Translations under genes and position numbers: made by a program
Notes under the pieces: model-generated
The model's database searches: none
Told to the model about the DNA's origin: nothing
Seen by the model: the letters and a program-made list of their open reading frames with translations, nothing else
Part shown: one piece after another, positions 54,634 to 64,000 of the stretch
How the letters are laid out: every line of letters starts with the position of its first letter
Position numbering within the stretch: the first letter of the stretch is position 1
Source: Ixodes scapularis
Lineage: Eukaryota > Arthropoda > Arachnida > Ixodida > Ixodidae
Length of the DNA stretch: 64,000 nucleotides
Assembly: GCF_016920785.2 (NCBI RefSeq)
Contig: NW_024609857.1
Coordinates: 6,319,189 to 6,383,188, forward strand
Direction of reading: 5' to 3'

Positions 54634-55498
54634 CAATTCAACTGTCCCACGTTCTTCTCGAATATGTCTTTTTCTTTCTTTACGCTTTCTTTACAAGCCT
54701 ATTTTATTTCCACCTCTGATACAAATGGAGTAAGCTTTCAAACGCGAATTTGATTTCTGATTTAAGGCCAGTGTTGCGTCTTAGAAGTGGGCCGACACCG
54801 GAGTGGCAACAACAACTTGGGTAGCTCGAGTGCTCCGCTGATTGAACACTGCCCGCGTACCTGCATTGGCGCCCTTACATCAATATACGGAAAGAGACAG
54901 AGAGAACGAAAAGGGACGTCTCTGTAGCATAAACATGTGGTAATGAACCAGCCGTTTGTTTAGCAGGACACAAAGATTACACGTGTTTTCAGTTGATTTG
55001 AATTGGACTGTTCGGCTAAGAAACGATCCACGTACACTGATTGTCAGTTGCGCCGATATCAAACGAGTCAACATCTTTTTTTATTATTATATAAAGTGAA
55101 TACTATTGATAATTTATTAATCCAAAATAGTTTAGACCCCCAAAAATACGTAGTTTGTGAAGTCAGTCCAGCGGCAATTGTAGTCCGTCACGTCCCGAGC
55201 ACCATCACAGAGGTCCGTACACTGTTCCTGCGCTGCACTCGAAACAAAAATCACGTGTCCTCCTTTAATAAGCTCGGCCAATGTAAAGGTCGATTGGTGG
55301 CGTTTTGCAGTAGCAACGCGATTTCACTTGCAAAAAGCGGCCGACGCCTTTTTGCCGCTGATACTGCACGAACATTGGGGCGCCATACCGCACTCACCCT
55401 TCTGATTGGTCAAACTGATTGAAAAATTGACCAATGACTGGTCTTTCTTTAACACGGGCAGCGTCTGTTTAGAGTGAAGGGGGCGTAGCGCTTCCTCT
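54634..55498. other. Intergenic, 3' of PRDM13
   Basis: Probably holds the PRDM13 3' UTR on the - strand; no clear polyadenylation signal was chosen. No gene of its own seen. Confidence 0.4.
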
Positions 55499-55727
55499 TC
55501 AGGTGGTCGTCAGTGCGGCGCCGTGCCTGGAGCGCAGGTGCCGGTCGAGGTCCCTGCGGCGCACGAGCACCTTGCCGCAGTGGCTGCAGCGGTACGGCGA
55601 GTCCAGCTCGGCGTGCAGGCGCACGTGCTTGTTCAGGTTCGAGGGGTCGCTGAAGGGCCGCCGGCAGAAGCGACACTGCAACGGCTTGTAGCCCGTGTGC
55701 GTCCGCACGTGGATCTTGAGCCCGTAC
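55499..55727 (-). CDS. PRDM13: PRDM13 exon 4: remaining zinc fingers and stop
   Basis: Begins after GTGGCCGCAG with YGLKIHVRTHTGYKPLQC and contains fingers three and four; it ends GAALTTT and TGA at 55501-55499. The open frame continues upstream of the acceptor to 55753, but that text (MCSGACGRR) does not complete a finger, whereas the spliced form does. Confidence 0.94.
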
Positions 55728-58700
55728 CTGCGGCCACACGCGCCGGAGCACACGTCGGCGTTAGAGAAACGCGGAGCCAGGAGCGACGGAAGTGGTTAAA
55801 AGATTGCGGGGTCACCCCCCCCCCCCCCCCCCTTCCCCGGCCCGACTCCACCGCACAGGGTAAAACAAACCTTTACGATAGGAGAGTATCTCGCACGCAA
55901 AAGGAGCTGAACGGAATTCAGCCATTGACGGAGGAACTCCGAGTTAGTTCGACATGGAAGAGAAACGGCGGTGCTTGAAGACTCGTGCAATATTTTTTTT
56001 TGTTGTAGACAGTAATACCTTTCAAAATTGATTGCATTTTCAATTTCTTCACAAACATAAAGCAAACCTAATAAGTTTCCTTTTTTTAGGTTTGTTTTCT
56101 TTACGCCATTTTTTACCGCGTTGTTTACAGCACATGTTCAGCATGCACTGAGCAGCAACGGACTCGGCTATGGCCCCCTGTGATTATCACCCGCGCAGTC
56201 GATATCTAACCGTGTTAACAGCCGGCTTCTTCGGAACTGTTAGCCTCTTGAGTTGCCCCACCGATACACATCAGAAATCACAACTGAGGCATTTCGTTTC
56301 ATTGTCACGTTGAGGCACCACATTGTAAACCATTTTTCCAATATAGGAAACCATATGGTTCCTCGCACACCCGTTTTATCGTGACGGCGACCACGTTGCA
56401 TTTTGACACGGCTGAATTGCGAGGGGAACAAAAGATTACTTCATTTGCCAATGAGAAGACCCTACAATTGAAAGGGATACCACTATACTTGAAGATACAT
56501 TTTTTGGGGACAACGGAGTCAGATTTATGGGCCCACGCGTGCGCTCGCGAAACTTGATGGTCGAGCAAAGCTGTGCACCCGTGGCCTTTGCTACTTCTGA
56601 AACGCCAGAAAAAGTTGGCCCCGAGCATAGCTTTTTTTTTTCCCCGCCATTCATTTTTCACGTGGCGCTGTGGAAACGTTTTACTTCTTTTGTTGCCCCA
56701 CTCGTGAAAATTTAACGAGGCAATTCTTGTGCAAAAATTATTTTGAATAAAGCAGAAGTATCCCAACCCCGGCGCCCGGAGGCGTTACGGCCGGCACGCG
56801 GACCGCTGCTACCAACGCCAAATGCTGGTGTTGCTTCTCCGCAGCACACCGGTGCTCGGCAAGAAGCGGGCTCTACGAGGCTAACCTGCCGCGACCAACG
56901 CCTCAAGAAGTAAAAATCAAGAGGAAAGCCCACTTTCAAATCGGGCCCAATGCACGCCCGCGCGTAGTGCCTCTAAAGAAATGGAAACTTTGTGAATTTT
57001 GATATCTACACTACAGTAAAATATTTACAATCAAACTGTGGCTATGATGCAAGGCATACATGTATGTAAGGCAGAGACGTCCTGACAGGGTACGTCCATC
57101 ATTCGTGATTGTCCCTTTTTTACCCCACAAATTCTAAATTTAATAAAGCCCCTAATTAAGTATAACTGCGCATCTTTATAGGTTTCATTTTATGTCGTAT
57201 GCACAGTTTACTTGCCATTCCCGTCGGCAATGGACTTTCTGAGGTCACAGTTAGTAAATATAGCTAGATTAAAATTAGCTTATATATGGACAGGTGGAAG
57301 CTTGGGAACAACTTTTAAGAGTTGAGATGGGCTTTTCTTTGGGCATGTTACACTAATAAAACAGCTTGGGGAAACTATTCGATATTCCATTCAAAGATAT
57401 TTGGCCAAAACCACTATTCGCTTCCAGCTCAAAATCCACTATACGCACATGTCTAGACAAATGGACGAAAAACGCCGGTTCTTTCGGCATAATATTTATT
57501 GTAAATTGTCATCACCATAATTACTATTTGTAGTTCCCTGCTGGATGTCTGCGTTACTATGAAAACATTCCTTTGAGTTTACGTGTATATCGCGCATATA
57601 TAATCTGGTCTACCATTTTCCTTGGTCTTCTGCCCCGTGTTAATATGCCAAAGTTCCTGTGCGCTTTGATTTGTCTACTGAGTTCTCGGGGTCAGAATTA
57701 GTTTGTAATGTCATTAATAGTAAAATAAGCCACTTAAAAATAAAGTCTAAGGACTTGCCCACCTTATATTTCTTATATTTTTGCTCTACTTGAAAAGTTT
57801 ATATTTAAATGCCTATTTATTTACTCTTTTCTCGATTATATTGTCTTATACAATTTCTGGCCCTCGAGAGTGCAACAGGACCCCAATCCTGCCACTTAGC
57901 CGAAACGTTTGGAGACTCCTGTCATAGAGCAACTCGTGCGTTTGACGTCCCTCCAACGTGGTAACGCTGGTTGCAGGGCATGTGGAAGTGCTTCGCTTGG
58001 CCAAAATATACTCTCCTATGCATGTGCAATGTGCCCTGCTCTTGTGAGCATGCCATGAAGCTTCCTTCCGGTGCAGATAGCGTCTTACCTCCGAGAGTAC
58101 AACTTCCCGCAGAACATGCAGACGTGACCGCGTCCTCCTCCCTCGGAGCCCTGGTTGCGAACTCCGGGCGCGTTGGGAGTGCCCTGGTGTGCCCTGGCCC
58201 GAGCGCCCAGGGCAGCCGACGCGGCCAGCACGGCTGCCCCGCTGGCGAGGCCCGTAACGAGGCCGAAGCCGGCGCGGAGAGGCTCCCTGGCTTCGTCGGG
58301 GCTCGGGGCGCGATTCGCCGAGCAGTGCTCGAGCATCAGGTGCGCCTTGAGCGGGTTCGGCTGCGGAAAGCTGGCGCCGCAGCCCAGGCACACGTACGAC
58401 TGGTGGCCTGCACCCGGAGACCAAGGAGAACGTTCTCTCTGATGTCCCCAAGTGAAAAGATGAATTGGTCTTTCAATTGATACTATGCTGGCTGCAAGTG
58501 GTACCGCTTGAACGTCCAGTGGTACCAATTCGATTGCAAGTGGTACCGCTTGAACCGCAAGTTTAGTGCTATTTGAACAGCAAGTGGTACCACTTGAACT
58601 GCGAGTGATACAACTCAGACCGCAAGAGGTACACCCTAAGTAAAATGCTGGTTATTTAATTGGGCTCAACTTTCTCCCGGCTACATACGGCCGTGTCAGC

Positions 58701-60979
58701 CCATTTCCTCCCAGAATGAAAAGGCCGGACAGAAAAGGTCGTGCGTTTACCCAATTTTCATTTTTTTTTCTTTTTCACCTATGGAGCAGTAACGTCAATA
58801 ATTCCAGGACGTCTTCGCTCGCGTTCTAGAGGGTAAGGAGACCTCTTTTTCTAACTTTAAGGACGAAAGCAAAGATGTCTTCTCAATCAAGAATGAAAAA
58901 AAAAACGGGAAAACACACGATAATTTTTATTCGGGTTTTCCATTCCGGGGAGGAAGGCGCCGAAACCACCACTTGTAGCCGAAAAAATGTTGATCCCGAA
59001 TAACCGGCATTTTACTTAGAGTGTACTACTTGGACTGCAAGTGGTACCACATGGGCTCGAGGTACCAAGGTACCGGGCTACGAGGGAGAACGTTCTCTCT
59101 GGTAGCTCACTGCCCGAAGTTTCAATATCTACCATCTTATAAGTCTCTGAATCAATTAATGCTGCACTACAATGTACTCAGAGCACCAATCATTGGTTTT
59201 TCCTTTATCAACTCAAGCAATGAGTAGGACAAGAGGTACTGTTCCAACGGCAATGCAGTTCCACGGGCAAGAGTCTTTCTGCCACTGAGGCCCACCGATC
59301 GTCTTTATATTTGATTGAACTGATTAAAACAAAACATGTGATCGGTTACGAGTGCACCATAGGGTATTACTAATGCACGAACGTCTGGGAGGGAACGTTT
59401 GAGACAGACACTCCGGTTGAACGTTTGGCTAATCTTGAATGCTTCGTCTACAGTTGGTATTCATCGACGGCTATTGAAAAGTCCAGTTATACCGAACGCC
59501 TTCGACAGCAAATTTAAACATCACTTCCACAACCATGCAATTTACATAATCAAGATCGTCGTTCATGACAGAGGAAACGTATCAAGCGGGAGCTCCTTTT
59601 GAACATACGACTGGCATGCAGGAAATACTAACGCAGAACTTTGCGCTTAGTCCTCAAGCATCAGCGCGGACAACTGGGTCTCCATCCGCGCCAATATAGA
59701 TGATGCATTTAGAGTTTATCCTAGTCGTTGTCGTCACCCACCTCGTATGTGTGCCGGTGTGAGGATGGGCACGTCCAACTCCGCCAGCAGGTCGACGGCG
59801 AACCATGCCCGGAGCTCTTCTCCCGCGACCAGCGCCTTGGAGGTCTGCAGCCAGAGGCGGCCGTCGGCGCCCCGACCCAACTGCGCGTTCTGCTCGTGGC
59901 AGTCGCGCGCCAGACGCACGCCGCGGCACAGGGACACCCCCACGCTGGGCTCCTTGGCCGACAGCACGCCGTCCTGGACGACCACCTGCATACCATACCG
60001 GGCATCACAGGGTGGACAGGCCATCCAGTTGCAAACTAGTCGCAGACTAGTTGTCACTCTCTCGCGTAGTCGACAGAACGACATGCGGACCACCCCGGGC
60101 ATCAAGAGGGACCAAGCGGTGTGGTGGTCGCAATGTTGAAGCCAAACTCCATCTGCTCGTACATGACACAAAAGACGCGCTGTTCGCAGCAGACACGATG
60201 AGAGAAGTGTCGGCGGACACTCCCCAATCATGTTCGAAGAATGTTTGCTTCGTATACATTCTTCGGAACTGCCTACAGGGAGTTGTTGTATGGCCATTGT
60301 GATAGAACCGTCGTATAGAAGGTGGAAAGACGCCTCATGCACTAGGGAGCTTTAGGGAACCGTTTCTGCACATCCGATACGGTACGATGAGTCCTTCGGT
60401 ACGAACTGCGCATGCGCAAGTCTTCTATGATAGCGCATGCGCAGTTGGCACCGGAGGGCCCATCGTATACCCTACCGGACCTGCAAGAACGGTTCCCTAA
60501 AACTCCCTACTGTCTGCAGACCATCTTTTGTTAGACCTCGACTTCATAGACACCTCGCCGCGTGCTTCAAGTCAACAGTTTCAGCTCGCTTGCACCTTTG
60601 CATTAATTTCATTATCGCCATAACCTTAAAATGCAGGCCGTTCACGTACTCGTTGGTGTTAGACTAGTGGCAGCTGATAAAACCCGTTTGCTCTACTGAC
60701 GTCTAACTCCAGGTTAGCTTCGTTTTCATAAACAATAACCGCCAGCACATCTCCCAGGTGAGAGTGTGTCTGCTTAGTCTACGGGTGAACAGAAAACAGC
60801 CCGACCGCGCTTACCTGAACGATTCGCTGGACCGGCCGCTGGTGCAGTAGCCTCCGGAGCGACGACTCGCAGCCTCCGGACGAGGGCCTGGACTTTGTGC
60901 CGGCGGGGATGGGCGTCGCCGCCACGAGGGCGCTCTCCAGGCACGGTTCGAACCCCTGCTTCGGGAGCCTGGGCTGCAT
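55499..60979 (-). CDS. PRDM13: PR-domain zinc-finger protein 13
   Basis: Nuclear regulator; in vertebrates PRDM13 controls neuronal subtype choice in spinal cord and retina. Four coding exons in transcription order: 60979-60815, 59985-59742, 58407-58089, 55727-55499, all GT-AG and in phase, 318 residues. PR/SET domain about residues 20-135 (IPAGTKSRPSS, GEELRAWFAVDLLAELDVPI). One isolated C2H2 finger follows directly (YVCLGCGASFPQPNPLKAHL), then a linker rich in Ala, Gly and Pro, then three fingers (CMFCGKLYSRRYGLKIHVRT, CRFCRRPFSDPSNLNKHVRL, CSHCGKVLVRRRDLDRHLRS). The 1+3 finger layout and the RRYGLKIH and GKVLVRRRDL blocks are those I recall from PRDM13. The linker is much shorter than in human. 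The ATG at 60979 is the first in frame; the frame stays open upstream to 61141 without another ATG. Confidence 0.92.
55728..58088 (-). other. PRDM13 intron 3
   Basis: 2.36 kb. Contains a poly-C run at 55817-55832 and AT-rich DNA at 57000-57840. The - strand open frames in 56240-56770 show no family resemblance. Confidence 0.6.
58089..58407 (-). CDS. PRDM13: PRDM13 exon 3: first zinc finger, linker, start of second finger
   Basis: Encodes HQSYVCLGCGASFPQPNPLK, HLMLEH, the Ala/Gly-rich linker, and GHVCMFCGKLYSR. The second finger is split by the intron (AG|G), as its remaining half opens exon 4. Donor GTAAGA. Confidence 0.93.
58494..58642 (-). repeat. 21-bp tandem repeat with GGTACC palindrome
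   Basis: Seven units of the type GCAAGTGGTACCGCTTGAAC starting at 58494, 58516, 58536, 58557, 58580, 58601 and 58622, decaying rightward. A further unit stands alone at 59036. It lies in PRDM13 intron 2, starting 87 bp from the exon 3 acceptor. Confidence 0.9.
59742..59985 (-). CDS. PRDM13: PRDM13 exon 2: PR/SET core
   Basis: Acceptor GGTATGCAG. Encodes VVVQDGVLSAKEPSVGVSLC to GEELRAWFAVDLLAELDVPI, finishing PAHIR in phase 1 with donor GTGGGT. It lacks the NHxC motif of active SET methyltransferases, as PR domains usually do. Confidence 0.92.
60815..60979 (-). CDS. PRDM13: PRDM13 exon 1: N-terminus of PR domain
   Basis: Encodes MQPRLPKQGFEPCLESALVA then ATPIPAGTKSRPSSGG and ends RPVQRIVQ in phase 0 at donor GTAAGC. 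The distance from Met to IPAG is close to that of vertebrate PRDM13. A non-coding or short upstream exon cannot be excluded. Confidence 0.75.
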
Positions 60980-60985
60980 CTGGCG

Positions 60986-61860
60986 CGCACTCTTCGTTTT
61001 CCGGCCGACAACTTCGACGGGCTCGTCTTCCGCGGAATCAGAATCAATCGGAGACTTCCGATCTTGTCTCTTCAAGCACGTCACCGTAGCTGGCCCTTTC
61101 GGGACATACTTCTGCTCCCGATGACATATAATAATATTCAACGCACAATTTAACCGCGATGAATTAGAGACCTCGACTCGTAAACAGCTCAGGGGCGTTC
61201 ATCGTTAGGAGAAATTCCTCGACCCGAGGAAGCGTGTGGAAAAATGAGCGTAACACCAGCGTGTCGTCGCACGTGTACGGCGCGTGGCACTCTCTCGCCG
61301 CGGAAGAGCGGCTCTTGCGCCGGGCACGCGACGTGGACAGCGCATCGACTGCCGCTGATCCGATGACTCGGGAGACATTTTAATCGGGAGGCCGAAGCCC
61401 CCCACCCACCGCTTTCAAAAAGCGCAGTCATCCCCCGCTTTGACGAGGGAGGTCGGGGTTCGCGCGGGGAGCCGATGAGGGGACCCGATGGTGCCTTTTG
61501 AGCGTAGGACGGGGGATACTGCGGTTTTGTTGGGACAAGGGGGCCACGGGGAGAGGGGGCCGGGCGTGACGCGCCATTAGTATCAGTTACGGCCGTGTTC
61601 TTTTGACCGGGGGCTTCTGAGGGGGGCCTCGCACGTGGCGCACTCGTGGTGGCGGCCACGCGCCAGCCCTCGACACCTCTGCAGCTCCGCGGCGACGCGG
61701 ATTACGAGTCGGTGCGGCTGTCGTCGGCTGCCGGGGTTCGCGTGCGTGCGTCTGTGTTGCTCCGACTGCGGAACGGGGTGATGGTTCGCTACCGCTAACC
61801 AGTCACGAGGGGTGCAGCTTGCCTGCTGCAAGTGTTTCCCGTGCTCAACCCTCGTTGGGG
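60986..61860 (-). promoter_or_regulatory. CpG-rich region upstream of PRDM13
   Basis: GC- and CG-rich DNA immediately 5' of the first ATG, including a 156-codon open frame (61659-61189) of low-complexity Pro/Ser/Arg text with no family match. It probably reflects a promoter or 5' UTR; no TATA box identified. Confidence 0.35.
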
Positions 61861-62527
61861 ACGAAAGGTTCTCAACCTTTGGAAGTCAGGTTTATGGTCG
61901 GTGGTAGCTAGAGAGCAAACGTGTATTTAATGCCTTGCGAGCGAAAACCTCGCTGGTAACTTGTTTATTTCTTTGGTGATGAAGCAACGACTTGGTTCCT
62001 TTTTTTTTTTCGACCGGAAGTGCGTAACGTATTTCAGAGTCATGTTGATGTTGTAACGTATACCTCTTCTGGTTGCACTTTTATTTTTATGTTTGCGTAC
62101 TTTCTAAGTTTGTCTGCACTTCCACTCGAGTTGGATTTGTCAAATGAGTAAGTGCAAAAACGAGAATCAAAGACGCAACCGCGAAGTTGGAAAGCATCAC
62201 CGCGCTCATTGCTGAACCTTGCACCTTGTAAGCGATCCGGAAAATGGGCCCAGCGTGCATGTGCTCGATTCATGCTTCGACGTGACGGCACGAGCTCCAG
62301 TTAGAAGAGCGTAGAACTTTAGAGTACGGTCTACTAAAAGTTGAAAATGACGGTCGTACGGCCAGCCATTCAGCGATTTCTTATCCATATTATTTTGCAT
62401 CTGCATATCCTGGCTTCACGTCGGCCACATTTCATTCCAACTTCAAAAGTAACGAATTAGTTTTTGGCCAAGTATGTTTTTGTTATTTATTTTTTTATAC
62501 TGGGGAACGAGTTTTCTACTAGTTTTC

Positions 62528-62757
62528 AAGCGTGTAACAATGAATAACCTCAAATCCTCAACTACGCAAAGGCTCAACTTAACTGCAACAACCACTTTTT
62601 AAGCGTGTAACAATGAATGGCCTCAAACCCTCAACTCAACTACAACAACTACTTTTAAGCGTGTAACAATGAATGATCTCAAAGCCTTAAGTACTCAAAG
62701 CCTCAAATCGACTACAACTACAACTTTTTAAGCGTGTAGTAACGAACTACCTCTACG
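62528..62757 (+). repeat. Tandem repeat of about 56-73 bp, four units
   Basis: Units open with AAGCGTGTAACAATGAAT at 62528, 62601, 62657 and 62730 and continue with CTCAAA-CTCAACT-ACTACAAC text. Confidence 0.85.
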
Positions 62758-62792
62758 CCTCAAAGCCAGGGTGTTGCACCCTGGCTTTGAGG
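62758..62792. terminator. Perfect 16-bp hairpin at the end of the tandem array
   Basis: CCTCAAAGCCAGGGTG, loop TTG, then the exact complement. Labelled as a hairpin only; a role in termination is not supported in a eukaryote. The left arm grows out of the repeat's own CCTCAAAGCC text. Confidence 0.6.
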
Positions 62793-64000
62793 AGAAACAG
62801 TTCTCTACCTATTTTTGAGCATCCTTGATGTTGATAATACTCCTAGCAGTCAAGCCAAGTTGCGTTAACAAGAACAGACGACAAACCCAAGGGGCAATCC
62901 GTACGCCGAGTCTGGCAAGGGCTGCCAGGCTCGCACATATAAACCCACCATGTCTGTGTTGCACAAAATTATTTCTGCTACCCTAAGCGATAGCAGGCAA
63001 AACGTGCTGCAATCCTGACCTACTTCGCTTTCGGAGCCGGCAGAAGGATCGACATCACTGGCGCTCTTTGCCAGCTTAGTTTCGGTTTGAACCCGCGTAT
63101 ACAAGGATGGCATTGCTTGCCCCGTAGCGACCGCTACAACTTGTCTTTTGTTATTTTTTAATCAAAATATTACTACACTCATGACCGTATTGAGGTTGAG
63201 CGTCAAGTCTCCAACTACACTTTGCCTAACATTATAAAGTTATAGATATTTTAGTCAGTTTGCTAACAAAATAAATTATGTCGCCTTTTTTCTTTTGGCC
63301 GTCAACGTCACCAACTTGACCTTAATACTAAAAAAGAATGCGAAGTATTTTTTTTAATTTTTGATTGACCAAATAAACAGCATATATGTCAACGGTGTAG
63401 CGGTTTGCGAATCCTCTGACAGCGTATCGAATACGAATATTTAGCATCTACTGTAAATTGAACACGAATACTTTAATCATATGCGGATTAAATGTTCTTC
63501 TAGAAAACATATCGATGAAAAGAAACAGTTTTATTACACGCGATGACGAGATAAATTGGTTAAAACATAAGGTAACATTGCTAGCTAAGCAATAAATGAC
63601 TACCTTATTTATTCGAATAATATTTTCTTCCGTCGCTGTATTCTAAAGGAGTCATGAAACGATATCGGGTTGGAATGTTCGTGACTTTGCAGAGGTGTAC
63701 TGGTCCTAGTCTGGCCCAAGTATACTCGCACAGATCGCCACTGACTCAGAAACGTCTTTGGCGCTGTGAAATTGCGAGGATAAAAAGGGACTATTTCTTT
63801 CAGTCTTGCCTTCGCAAAGCTTGATGTCGTAATTGTGGGATCGAAACCACCAGCCTTCCGACAATGGAGCGCGGCTTATGGGTTAGACACGAAAACTGCG
63901 TGAGCACTCGACTTCGGCTCGTAACAATTCAATGCCTCGGCTGACACTCGGGTAGTGGCTCGTGTCCAACCACTGCAGTGATGAGAACAGCCGAATTCTA
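62793..64000. other. Right flank, no gene seen
   Basis: AT-rich with short open frames. GGTTTCGATCCCAC on the - strand (about 63837-63851) resembles a SINE B box. Confidence 0.4.

Noticed and set aside
61189..61659. 156-codon - strand frame upstream of PRDM13
   Set aside because: Low-complexity Pro/Ser/Arg text in CpG-rich DNA with no splice link to PRDM13 that keeps the frame; more likely 5' UTR or promoter.

Overview
This window is eukaryotic nuclear DNA from an animal, most likely a hard tick (Ixodidae) or close chelicerate. The basis is GC-rich coding exons set in long repeat-filled introns, a single-domain invertebrate-type hexokinase, a PRDM13 gene, and dense tRNA-derived SINEs, fold-back MITEs, Penelope-like and RNase-H-bearing LINE elements. 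The species call is an inference; no species-specific marker was tested.

Three genes were reconstructed by joining exons whose splice sites and reading phases agree. (1) A hexokinase on the + strand: 11 exons between 1504 and 20666, encoding 449 residues after a first coding exon that is not visible. (2) A + strand gene of nine exons, 24558-42392, encoding a 940-residue protein with a probable signal peptide, one transmembrane helix and no family I recognise. (3) A - strand PRDM13 orthologue, four coding exons at 60979-55499: PR/SET domain, one isolated zinc finger, then three C-terminal C2H2 fingers that match PRDM13 closely. Genes 2 and 3 converge on a 13 kb intergenic stretch.

The rest is mobile or repeated DNA. 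Intron 7 of gene 2 carries a young Penelope-like element arranged as a giant inverted repeat between 12-bp direct repeats, ending 74 bp before an exon. The intergenic stretch holds a full-length I-group LINE (48357-54621, - strand) flanked by a 12-bp target-site duplication, and that LINE is interrupted by a 617-bp solo LTR with its own 4-bp duplication. At least four fold-back MITE families recur, one of them (33139-33453, 46272-46584, a split copy at 6196-7093) built round a highly symmetric core.

The hexokinase catalyses the first step of glycolysis and PRDM13 is a nuclear regulator; nothing in the sequence links the three genes functionally. The best candidates for something undescribed are the 940-residue membrane protein, the solo LTR's paired hairpins that differ by a compensatory change, the regularly spaced CACGTG array, and an orphan signal-peptide exon at 22391-22586.
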